Source: BMS3ABIN03 sp964418885
Lineage (GTDB): Bacteria; Bacteroidota; Ignavibacteria; Ignavibacteriales; Ignavibacteriaceae
Assembly (NCBI GenBank): GCA_964418885.1
Contig: CAYQNW010000065.1
Span: forward strand, 1 to 21,183
Reading direction: 5' to 3'
DNA length: 21,183 nt
Below are positions 1 to 7,349 of the stretch, piece by piece (position 1 is the first letter of the stretch; each line of letters begins with the position of its first letter). A model generated the notes under the pieces. The model was given only the letters and a program-made list of their open reading frames with translations, ran no database searches and had not been told where the DNA came from. The position numbers were made by a program, and so were the translations under genes.

Positions 1-89
1 CCGTAAGTTACTTCGCAGTCGCAAAAAAGTTTTGTGGCTGTTTTAAGCTCAGCGTGAATTTCAAATCCAATAATTACATCATAATCCAT
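1..89 (-). CDS. gatB: GatB N-terminus (Asp/Glu-tRNA amidotransferase subunit B), partial at window edge
   Basis: The reverse complement from the ATG at 87-89 reads MDYDVIIGFEIHAELKTATK followed by LFCDCEVTYG. This matches the usual GatB opening (xxxVIGLEVHxxLxTxTKLFCxC), including the first Cys-x-Cys pair of the GatB zinc site. Only 29 codons lie in the window. GatB is the GatCAB subunit that binds and phosphorylates the aminoacyl group of misacylated tRNA before amidation. It begins 20 bases after the gatA stop on the same strand, so it is the next gene of the aspS-gatC-gatA-gatB cluster. No clear Shine-Dalgarno precedes it, so coupling to gatA translation is possible. The match is short but highly characteristic. 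Confidence 0.85.
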   Translation of the reverse strand, partial: MDYDVIIGFEIHAELKTATKLFCDCEVTY

Positions 90-109
90 AAATCAGTTCA
101 TCTACGCTT

Positions 110-1117
110 CTATTTATTGTTTGAATGTAATTGTTCATAAGCATACGCCGTATTCAAAATTGTAGTTTCATCAAAAGCTTTCCCGATAATCTGGAAACCA
201 ACAGGAAATTCATTTACATAACCGCAGTTCAAACTTATTCCCGGCAAGCCTGCAAGATTTAATGAAACTGTAAAAATATCTTCAAGATACATTTGCAGCG
301 GGTCTTCATTTTTTTCTCCGATCTTAAATGGAAGTGTAGGAGTAACCGGTGCAATTATGCAATCAACTTTTTCAAATGCACTTTCAAGATCGTGCTGAAT
401 AAGCGCACGAACTTTTTGTGCCTTAAGATAATACGCATCGTAATATCCTGCAGAAAGGACATAAGAGCCCAGCATAATTCTTCTTATCACTTCTTTACCA
501 AAGCCTTCGCTTCTCGTTTTTTCATACATAGTTGTAAGATCGGTTACATCTTCTTTTGCACGATAACCAAAACGAACGCCGTCGAATCGCGCAAGATTAC
601 TGCTTGCTTCTGCGGTAGCAATCAAGTAGTAAGTGCTGATCGCATATTTTGTATGAGGTAAAAATACCTCGTGAACTTCAGCACCGTTTTCTTCGAGCAG
701 CTTAACGGCAGCTAAAATTTTCTCTTTAATCCTGGTATCGATGCCTTCAACAAAATATTCTTTCGGCAAACCAATTTTTATATTCTTCAGATCAGGTTTT
801 AACGAAGAATGAAAATCCGGTTTGGGTAGATTAGCAGAAGTTGAATCATTTTTATCATAGCTACAAATCGAATCGAGAAGTAACACAGTATCTTCAACGT
901 TCCTTCCAAATCCGCCAATCTGATCGAGCGAAGAAGCATAAGCAACTACGCCGTATCTTGAAATCCTTCCGTAAGTTGGTTTCATTCCAACGATTCCGCA
1001 AAAAGCCGCAGGCATACGAACCGAACCACCAGTGTCAGTTCCGATTGCAAGAATTGTTTCGCCGAGTGAAACTGCCGTGGCTGACCCTCCGCTTGAACCA
1101 CCGGGAACGTATTCCGG
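110..1117 (-). CDS. gatA: GatA, glutaminyl amidase subunit of GatCAB, N-terminus lost in assembly gap
   Basis: GatA hydrolyses glutamine and supplies ammonia to GatB for conversion of Asp-tRNA(Asn) and/or Glu-tRNA(Gln) to Asn-/Gln-tRNA. The visible 335 residues begin at PEYVPGGSSGGSA, the amidase-signature loop with the cis-Ser of the Ser-cisSer-Lys triad. GTDTGGSVRMPAAFCG, with the nucleophilic Ser, follows, then KPTYGRISRYGVVAYASSLD and DSTSAN, all typical of GatA. GatA is normally about 480-490 residues, so about 145 are missing at the N-terminus, including the catalytic Lys. The missing part coincides with the run of N at 1118-1217, so this is an assembly loss, not evidence of a pseudogene. 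The protein ends QLHSNNK at a TAG at 110-112. It lies between aspS-gatC and gatB. Confidence 0.93.
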   Translation of the reverse strand, partial: PEYVPGGSSGGSATAVSLGETILAIGTDTGGSVRMPAAFCGIVGMKPTYGRISRYGVVAYASSLDQIGGFGRNVEDTVLLLDSICSYDKNDSTSANLPKPDFHSSLKPDLKNIKIGLPKEYFVEGIDTRIKEKILAAVKLLEENGAEVHEVFLPHTKYAISTYYLIATAEASSNLARFDGVRFGYRAKEDVTDLTTMYEKTRSEGFGKEVIRRIMLGSYVLSAGYYDAYYLKAQKVRALIQHDLESAFEKVDCIIAPVTPTLPFKIGEKNEDPLQMYLEDIFTVSLNLAGLPGISLNCGYVNEFPVGFQIIGKAFDETTILNTAYAYEQLHSNNK

Positions 1118-1217
1118 NNNNNNNNNNNNNNNNNNNNNNNNNNNNNNNNNNNNNNNNNNNNNNNNNNNNNNNNNNNNNNNNNNNNNNNNNNNNNNNNNNN
1201 NNNNNNNNNNNNNNNNN
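1118..1217. other. Assembly gap (100 N) between gatC and gatA
   Basis: Exactly 100 N, the conventional placeholder for a gap of unknown size. On the minus strand the left-hand gene (gatC) breaks after about 37 of about 95 residues, and gatA resumes near residue 145 of about 480. The hidden sequence should therefore be roughly 600-650 bp if both genes are intact. Reading frames that continue through the N are artefacts. Confidence 0.97.
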
Positions 1218-3214
1218 CCAACGTAATCAATTATCTTGTTGAGATCTTTTTTAATGTCAGCTAAATCAGCATCTTCCAATTTTAATCTTGCAAGGCTTGC
1301 AACCTTTTTAACATCTTCATCGGATAAACCGGTTTGTTTTTTAGGTGATGCATCTTGCTTTTCTGCGGCTTCCCTGCTTGTCCTGGTTTGTAAATCTCTG
1401 CTTAAACCAATATTCAATTCCTTAAGCTGTAAATCATCGACAAAGCTTGGGGCTTCAGTTAAAGGACAAACAGCACTTCGGTTTTTAGGAAATGGAATTA
1501 CATCACGAATGGATTGAGTTTGTAATACCATTGAAACAACACGATCAAGTCCGAGAGCAAGACCGCCATGAGGTGGTGCGCCGTAATCGAGAGCTTTAAG
1601 AAAAAATCCAAACTTTGCTTCAATTTCTTTTTGAGTTAAGCCTAGAGCTTCAAATATTTTTTTCTGTAAAGACATATTATTGATTCTTATACTTCCACCG
1701 CCAAGCTCTTCACCGTTAATTACGATATCATAGGCTCTGGATTTTAGGGAGAGAAGATCATCGATATTTGAAGTATCAAAATCTGTTCGATCAGGACTTG
1801 TAAACGGATGATGAAGAGGCGTGATGGTTTCATCGACAAGTTCAAACATCGGAAATTCTGTAACCCAAACTGCAGCAAATTTATCTTTTGGAATTATTCC
1901 CAAACGGTTTGCAATATGCAGTCTTAGTCTGCCGAGAATTTTGTTTACTAAATCGAGTGAGGTCTCGGCAACGAGAACAATTACGTCTCCGTTTTTAGCA
2001 TCGAATAGTTTCTTCAACTCATCAAGTTCTTGTTTACTGAAGAATTGAGAAATACTCGATTCCAGTTCTCCGTTTACCAATCGCATCCAGGACATTCCTT
2101 TTGCTCCGAATGTCTGAACGATTTTCATTGCATACTCATTCTGCAAGACATTCTTTGTAAGATCTGATGCTTTTTCTTTTATACAAAATCCTTTTACATA
2201 GCCGTGATTTTTTATCACACGTTTGAAAATTATATAGCCGGTACTTGTTAGAATTTCAGTTGCATCTTTAAATGTCATTCCAAACCGAAGATCAGGTGCG
2301 TCGGAACCGTATAAATTCATTGCATCGGAAAAGGTCATTCTATGAAATGGTGGCTTTAATTTTATGCCGCCAGTGTAAAATATTTTTTTAAGCAGTCCTT
2401 CCATCAGTTCATAAATAAATTCTTCATCAATAAAAGATGCTTCAAGATCGAGCTGTGTAAATTCCGGCTGGCGATTTGGTCTCAGGTCTTCATCGCGGTA
2501 ACATTTTACAATCTGGAAATATCTTTCCATTCCGCTCATCATAAATAACTGCTTGAACAATTGAGGCGACTGCGGCAAAGCATAAAATTTTCCCTGATGA
2601 ATTCTGCTTGGAACAAGATAATCACGTGCACCTTCGGGAGTGCTTCTTGTTAACACCGGAGTTTCAAGTTCAAGGAAATTTTGTTTGTCTAAGTAATCGC
2701 GAATTATTTTGTTAATCTTATGACGTTTAACAAATCGTTCCTGAACAGAAGGTCTGCGTAAATCGAGATACCTATACTGTAATCTTAAATCTTCATCAAC
2801 GTGCGCAGGACTTCCCATAAATTCTTCGCCGTAAACCATTGCCTTCTCAGAAATCTGGAAAGGCAATGTTTTGGAATCTGAGTGAAGTATTATATCATTG
2901 GTAACTATTTCTATGTTGCCAGTTTCCAGGTTAGGATTTTCAGTTCCCTTTGCTCTTTTTCTTACTTTCCCTTTAACTTCAATGATATATTCTTCTTTAA
3001 GATGAACGGCAGATTCGTACAATTCTTTATTCTTTTCGATATCGATTACAATCTGAACAATCCCAGTAATATCTCGTAAGTGAATAAAAATAATATGCCC
3101 GTGATCGCGCTTTGCATCGATCCAGCCCATAAGTTTTACTTTGGATTTTACATCATCAAGAGTAATCTCGCCGCAGTAAATTCTGTCTTTCCAGATTATA
3201 TTTTTTTCACTCAT
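1218..3214 (-). CDS. aspS: Aspartyl-tRNA synthetase fused in frame to GatC (3' end in gap)
   Basis: ATG at 3212-3214. Residues 1-600 are a bacterial-type AspRS. The OB-fold anticodon domain contains KRDHG (36-39 region); QSPQLFKQ lies at about 215-222. Class II motif 2 is YRDEDLRPNRQPEFTQ (239-254), a GAD insertion follows, and motif 3 is GLALGLDR near 555. The AspRS tail (FPKNRSAV...LTEAPSF...LQLKELNIG) is not followed by a stop. A charged linker of about 28 residues leads into SDEDVKKVASLARLKLEDAD, the standard GatC N-terminus, which runs into the gap. His38 and Gly90 align with His31 and Gly82 of the Pseudomonas aeruginosa non-discriminating AspRS. The enzyme probably charges both tRNA(Asp) and tRNA(Asn) with Asp and hands Asp-tRNA(Asn) to GatCAB. 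A frameshift or an assembly error that hides a stop is the main alternative to a true fusion. Confidence 0.93.
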
Positions 3215-3306
3215 AAATTTTTATCTATTTGATTATCAATCTAAATCTTATTTTTCTTATCAACAATTTAGATAAATCGTATATTAACTATTTACCTTCC
3301 ATTTTG

Positions 3307-3516
3307 TTACCCGTTGTAATAAATTTCCAAATTTTTAAATAGTAATACAAAATCACTTTCTGAATCAGCACATAACTTTTCAATTATTGTCTTAAATTCT
3401 TTTCGAGGAATAAAATTTAAGGTAGTTATCGTGTTTGAAAATATATTACACAGTTCTAAAACCGGAATGAAATAATTCAGTACCTCAGCATATTTTCGGA
3501 TGCAAATTAATGTAAT
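3307..3516 (-). pseudogene. Unannotated 69-codon open frame without start codon, possible gene remnant
   Basis: On the minus strand, after an in-frame TAA at 3517-3519, the frame stays open for 69 codons and ends at the TAA at 3307-3309. It contains no ATG, GTG or TTG. The translation looks protein-like: RKYAEVLNYFIPVLELCNIF, then TLNFIPRKEFKTIIEKLCAD and SESDFVLLFKNLEIYYNG at the end. It alternates hydrophobic and charged residues as an amphipathic helical protein would. An open frame this long is unlikely by chance in DNA this AT-rich. The family is not recognised. It lies 92 bp upstream of aspS on the same strand. It may be the 3' remnant of a decayed gene, or a gene whose start was lost by an indel. 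Moderate to low confidence. Confidence 0.35.
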
Positions 3517-3580
3517 TTAGTTGAAAGCTCAAGAATGAGTAGAAATTGTAAATCACTCTATTAGTGCCAGGTGGGAAGTA

Positions 3581-3627
3581 TTTTTACCACGGAGGAAACA
3601 GAGTATAACACAGAGTTAACATCGAGT
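3581..3627. repeat. Degenerate ACCACGGAG/CAGAG repeat
   Basis: The stretch contains ACCACGGAG, AACAGAG, ACACAGAGTTAAC and ATCGAGTT, i.e. repeated (A)CAGAG/ACGGAG/TCGAG-like units about 10-12 bases apart. It resembles the dispersed intergenic ACCACAGAGACACAGAG repeats seen in many environmental genomes (recalled, not searched). It ends at the 3' end of the DinB-like gene on the minus strand, where it could also be transcribed as a 3' tail. Confidence 0.45.
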
Positions 3628-4098
3628 TCACTTCTTCATTTCTTTCATTAACTTTTTCAATTGATGTTCGTGACGGATTGGATGCATTACAGCATGTTCA
3701 AGCATTGCTTCTATAGTATGATCAACTCCCCAGTTTGAAGTGTATAATTTGTCTTCGAACTTTTCTACTTCAACATCACAAAGCGGAGTTTTCCATTTTT
3801 CTAAAAGTTGCTCTAAATATTCAGGATATTTATCAACAGTGTTTTCTTCAGGCGCTGGAGTTATTCCCGGATCGGGTAAGATTAGTTTATCGCAAATCCA
3901 GGTTATATAACCACGAGACGATCTCAAAACGTGATAAAGAAGTGTATCAAGTGATTTATAAAACGGATCGTCAGTAACAGGTAGAGGAACATTTACTTCT
4001 TTAGCCTTCTTCCATGTTTCGATAAATGAACGCATTTGAATTTCGTGCAGTTCAATTAATGCTCTTGCACCACCGTATTTATAATTTAGCCTTTCTAT
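3628..4098 (-). CDS. DinB-like four-helix-bundle protein with apparent ATA start
   Basis: The translation from the first ATG (4035) is 135 residues, MRSFIETWKKAKEV to KKLMKEMKK. It shows the DinB/YfiT pattern: a long helix ending LYHVLR, then a last helix HAVMHPIRHEHQ whose His residues would form the metal site together with the earlier His. The open frame continues upstream through YKYGGARALIELHEIQ, which I recall as the conserved start of this DinB subfamily. No ATG, GTG or TTG lies in that extension. AGGAG sits 7 nt before an ATA codon at 4096-4098, giving a 156-residue product starting (M)ERLNYKYGG, the usual family length. I chose this start on length, conservation and RBS. A mutated or misread ATG is equally possible, because the codon is only 65 bp from the assembly gap. 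The DinB assignment is fairly firm; substrate and role are unknown (the superfamily includes thiol transferases). Confidence 0.65.
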   Translation of the reverse strand: MERLNYKYGGARALIELHEIQMRSFIETWKKAKEVNVPLPVTDDPFYKSLDTLLYHVLRSSRGYITWICDKLILPDPGITPAPEENTVDKYPEYLEQLLEKWKTPLCDVEVEKFEDKLYTSNWGVDHTIEAMLEHAVMHPIRHEHQLKKLMKEMKK

Positions 4099-4163
4099 AG
4101 CTATACTCCTTTAACCTTAATATTAGAAATTCACATTGATTAAGTAACAGTTTTCAATCTTAC

Positions 4164-4263
4164 NNNNNNNNNNNNNNNNNNNNNNNNNNNNNNNNNNNNN
4201 NNNNNNNNNNNNNNNNNNNNNNNNNNNNNNNNNNNNNNNNNNNNNNNNNNNNNNNNNNNNNNN
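4164..4263. other. Assembly gap (100 N) in an intergenic region
   Basis: Exactly 100 N of unknown real length. On its right, 4264-4350 reads as a short minus-strand open frame starting MHFVNNPKYEFVSNKQ and running into the N. It has no ribosome binding site and no recognisable family, so it may be noise or the 5' end of a gene hidden in the gap. The remainder (4351-4422) is the AT-rich leader of the VOC gene. Confidence 0.9.
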
Positions 4264-4422
4264 CAGGCATAATATTTTTTTTAAATCAACATACTTCTTT
4301 GTCTGCTTATTAGAAACAAATTCATACTTAGGATTATTCACAAAATGCATAAGTTTAAATAATCATTGTATATTTAATAAATAATTAATTCGAATTTTAA
4401 CAACTTAATACGGGATAACAAA

Positions 4423-4812
4423 ATGATTTTTGAACACTTTGCACTAAATGTAAAAGATCCGATTAATATGGCAAAATGGTATGTGGATAATTGTGAAATG
4501 AAAGTTGTCCGGTCAATGGACAAAACACCGTTCACTCACTTCCTCGCTGATAAAACAGGCAGAGTTGTTCTGGAATTATATGCAAATACTGCCGCAAAAT
4601 TTCCCGATCACAAAAATGCTAATCCGCTTGAATTCCATTTCGCATTTATGGTTGATGATGCAGAAAGTATGAAAAATAAATTAATTAGCGCAGGTGCAAA
4701 ACTCGAAGAGGATTTAAAGCTCGACGACGGTTCACACTTAGCAACACTTCGTGATCCATTCGGAGTTTGCGTGCAAGTTTGTGAAAGAGCAATTCCAATG
4801 ATGAAATTTTGA
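4423..4812 (+). CDS. VOC superfamily (glyoxalase/bleomycin-resistance fold) protein
   Basis: 129 residues with the paired beta-alpha-beta-beta-beta layout of the vicinal oxygen chelate fold. It opens IFEHFALNVKDPINMAKWY, a typical VOC first strand with His5 as a metal-ligand candidate. VVLELY (Glu ligand candidate), EFHFAFMVDD (second His position) and LRDPFGVCVQVCE, with Gln at the fourth ligand position, follow. A complete module of this size is usually a homodimer that binds a divalent metal and acts as a lyase, dioxygenase, epimerase or resistance protein; the substrate cannot be read from sequence. The ATG has only a weak upstream GGGATAAC. The gene stands alone, 155 bp before the divergently regulated-looking TonB receptor gene on the same strand, with no sign of a shared operon. 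Confidence 0.85.
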   Translation: MIFEHFALNVKDPINMAKWYVDNCEMKVVRSMDKTPFTHFLADKTGRVVLELYANTAAKFPDHKNANPLEFHFAFMVDDAESMKNKLISAGAKLEEDLKLDDGSHLATLRDPFGVCVQVCERAIPMMKF

Positions 4813-4919
4813 AATAGGTATAAATATTTGGATATCTTCCAGATAAATTAAAAAACCAATTTTACGACTTGTAATAAGAACAAAATTCCATTTAATTTAT
4901 CTGTACAAAAATATATTTA

Positions 4920-4948
4920 TTGAATGATAGATTGATACTGCATAAATA
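4920..4948 (+). promoter_or_regulatory. Possible sigma-70-like promoter of the TonB receptor gene
   Basis: TTGAAT (4920-4925), a 17-bp spacer and TAAATA (4943-4948) lie 19 nt before the ATG at 4968. AGGAG (4957-4961) lies 6 nt before the ATG. The spacing is ideal, but AT-rich DNA gives such matches easily, and the promoter consensus of this phylum is uncertain. Confidence 0.3.
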
Positions 4949-4967
4949 AATTTTACAGGAGAGCTTA

Positions 4968-7322
4968 ATGCGTCGTGCAGTATTAATTCTTTTACTATTT
5001 TCTACTATACCTGTTACTGCTCAAAACTTAATTAAAGTTTTCGGCAGTGTGATTGATTCCCTGACAAACCAACCTCTACTTAATTCAAATATAATTATTG
5101 AACCTATTGGTATCGGAACTACATCTGACAAAGACGGATATTACTCAATTAGTCTTCCCGAAGGAAAATATAAACTTATTTTCAGCTATGTTGGATACGA
5201 ATCAAAAACTATTGAGGCTTTATTTTCTTCTGTTATAAAAAGTTATGAGATCAATGCAACTTTGAAGCCTGCACCAATTAATCAGCAGGAAATAAATATT
5301 ATTGGAGAAAAATATCCACCTTCAACAAATGTGCGTGAAATAGAAGGTAATAACATTCAAAAAATGCCAACAGTATTAGATGATGTTCTGCGTAGCGTTA
5401 AAATTCTTCCTGGGGTAGTTTCAAATGATGAACTTTCAACCGGTTATAATGTACGCGGAGGAAATTACGATCAGAATCTGATATATTTAAATGGGTTTGA
5501 AATTCACAGACCTTTTTTAATCCGTGAAGGACTTGAAGAAAGCCAATCATTAATCAACGGTGATCTGGTTAAAGAATTAAAATTTTTCGGCGGTGCATTT
5601 CCTTCAAACCTGGGCGATAAAATTTCTTCTGTACTTGAAGTAGATTATAAATTACCACAGGACTCGCGGTATAACCTAAATGCAAATGCAAGCTTGCTCC
5701 GTTCCTCTATAGCTGCTTCCAGAAAATTTGAAGGTCTTCAGATGATTGGTGGAATCAGGTATGCTTACCCATCTCTATTCGGCGGTCGCTTGCAAAGAAA
5801 AGGAAATTACAGACCTTCATTTTATGATTTTCAGTTCTTTGCTAAGTACGAACTAACATTAAATTCCACTATTGAACTACTTGCAATAAATGCAGTTAAC
5901 AGCTATGACCTAAAACCAGATAACTGGCGAGGACATTTTCAACTCTCATGGACTGATGTAAGAGAAGTATCCATCAATTTTGAAGGAATCAGAAATTCTT
6001 CCTTCCAAACCGGTTTATACGGACTTAAGTATCAAAATAAATTAAATGATAATTTATTGTTAAGCATTTCATCTGCTTTTTCAACAGACTATGAAAAAGA
6101 AAAGACAAATCTGGATGAGAGTATTTTTTATTCATTTTCAGCCTACGAACCTGAACTGGATAAAATATTCTTAAAATCACGTTTTGAAAATGTGTACAAC
6201 AATCTGAATCTCGAGACTTTAGAGTTAAAGGCAAAATTAGTCTATTTAGCTGGAGAACATACAATAGAAAGCGGATTAGAGTTAAAATCAAGTGATTTCT
6301 CTAATTCATTATTTGAAAACACTTACGAAGAAGGACTTGACTCAACCCTTGACTTTCCTTTATACAAAACCGGAAGTGAATCATATACATTTAACTCGGC
6401 TGCATTTTATATCCAGGATTTTATAAAATTAAGTGATTTGTTCAATATAAATGCTGGGAGCAGGTTTTTATATTACGATTATAACCAGGAATTCTTAATA
6501 AGTCCACGTTTTTCATTCTATTATACTCCGGCATCAAATCATACATTAAGTTTAAGTACAGGATATTATTATCAGCCACCTTTTGTATATGAATTAAGAA
6601 ATAACATGATTGATAAAGGGAGCAAGCTGAAATCACAAAAATCTCTTCATATTATTGCAGGATGGGATTACAGGAAAAACAGTACTCAAAGATATCAATT
6701 TGAAATTTATTATAAACGCAACTACGATTTAATTCCATTCAATATTGAAAAAATGCAGATTCAATACAATGGAAAGAATGAATTAAAAGGATTTGTTTAT
6801 GGATTTGATTTCCAGTATGAAGGTGAAATAGTTAAGGGAATGAAAAGTTGGGTTGGTTACAGCTACCTGAATGCTCAGGAGAGACCAAAAGATAATTCGT
6901 CAGTTTACAGAAGAAGTTTGCTCGATCAAAGTCATACATTTAAGGTTTTCCTACAGGATAAGATAAGAAAAATTCCAAACTTTCAATCTCATGTAAGATT
7001 ACTGTTTGGATCCGGTTTACTTTACCATCCAAAAATGGCAATTAAAGACGAAGAGACAGGTTTAACATATTTAGAAACGGATTATAACCACGTTGCAAAA
7101 TTTCCGTTTTATTTTCGTTTAGATATGGGTTTAAGCTTTAAGTTTGATCTTGATGAAACTACAAATATTACTATTATAGCTGAAGTCCTGAATGTATTCG
7201 ATAAAAACAACATTGCAGATTATGATTACTATACAGTATTTCCAATATCTCCCTATCCGATTGCAATTCCCCAAATATTTTCAAAGAGATTTTTTAACGT
7301 TGGTATTAAAATGAATTTGTAG
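4968..7322 (+). CDS. TonB-dependent outer-membrane receptor with carboxypeptidase-regulatory-like N-domain
   Basis: 784 residues. A signal peptide (MRRAVLILLLFSTIPVTAQ, cleavage near residue 18) is followed by a CarboxypepD_reg-like beta-sandwich at about 20-105 (VFGSVIDSLTNQPLLNSNII, then GYYSISLPEGKYKLIFSYVG). A plug domain follows at about 115-230 (LDDVLRSVKILPGVVS, YNVRGGNYDQNLIYLNG, FFGGAFPSNLGDKISSVLEV). The rest is a long aromatic-rich beta barrel ending FFNVGIKMNL. Such proteins import scarce ligands (siderophores, glycans, cobalamin, metals) across the outer membrane using TonB-ExbBD energy. The N-domain is typical of the Bacteroidota/Ignavibacteriota lineage. No SusD-like partner gene lies next to it, so a SusC-type glycan pair is not supported here and the ligand is unknown. 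A good RBS (AGGAG, 6-nt spacer) supports the start. It converges with the kinase gene 27 bp downstream. Confidence 0.92.
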   Translation: MRRAVLILLLFSTIPVTAQNLIKVFGSVIDSLTNQPLLNSNIIIEPIGIGTTSDKDGYYSISLPEGKYKLIFSYVGYESKTIEALFSSVIKSYEINATLKPAPINQQEINIIGEKYPPSTNVREIEGNNIQKMPTVLDDVLRSVKILPGVVSNDELSTGYNVRGGNYDQNLIYLNGFEIHRPFLIREGLEESQSLINGDLVKELKFFGGAFPSNLGDKISSVLEVDYKLPQDSRYNLNANASLLRSSIAASRKFEGLQMIGGIRYAYPSLFGGRLQRKGNYRPSFYDFQFFAKYELTLNSTIELLAINAVNSYDLKPDNWRGHFQLSWTDVREVSINFEGIRNSSFQTGLYGLKYQNKLNDNLLLSISSAFSTDYEKEKTNLDESIFYSFSAYEPELDKIFLKSRFENVYNNLNLETLELKAKLVYLAGEHTIESGLELKSSDFSNSLFENTYEEGLDSTLDFPLYKTGSESYTFNSAAFYIQDFIKLSDLFNINAGSRFLYYDYNQEFLISPRFSFYYTPASNHTLSLSTGYYYQPPFVYELRNNMIDKGSKLKSQKSLHIIAGWDYRKNSTQRYQFEIYYKRNYDLIPFNIEKMQIQYNGKNELKGFVYGFDFQYEGEIVKGMKSWVGYSYLNAQERPKDNSSVYRRSLLDQSHTFKVFLQDKIRKIPNFQSHVRLLFGSGLLYHPKMAIKDEETGLTYLETDYNHVAKFPFYFRLDMGLSFKFDLDETTNITIIAEVLNVFDKNNIADYDYYTVFPISPYPIAIPQIFSKRFFNVGIKMNL

Positions 7323-7349
7323 TTGTGTAAATTTTAATGAATAAATGAT

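Larger units (their letters stand above)
3215..3627. other. Intergenic region between aspS and the DinB-like gene
   Basis: 413 bp, very AT-rich. It holds an open frame on the minus strand (3307-3516) and a degenerate CAGAG-type repeat (3581-3627), listed separately. The segment 3215-3306 is the likely aspS leader; no confident promoter or terminator hairpin was seen. No tRNA-like cloverleaf was recognised. Confidence 0.6.

Noticed and set aside
110..3214. A single AspRS-GatC-GatA protein of 1034 residues
   Set aside because: The join runs through 100 N. Missing parts of GatC and GatA show it is an artefact; only AspRS-GatC is supported by real sequence.
4123..4350. 75-codon minus-strand frame across the second gap
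   Set aside because: Most of it is N, and the 29 visible residues match nothing and have no RBS. Only noted under the gap.
4968..7322. SusC-type glycan importer
   Set aside because: No SusD gene follows, and the neighbouring gene is convergent.
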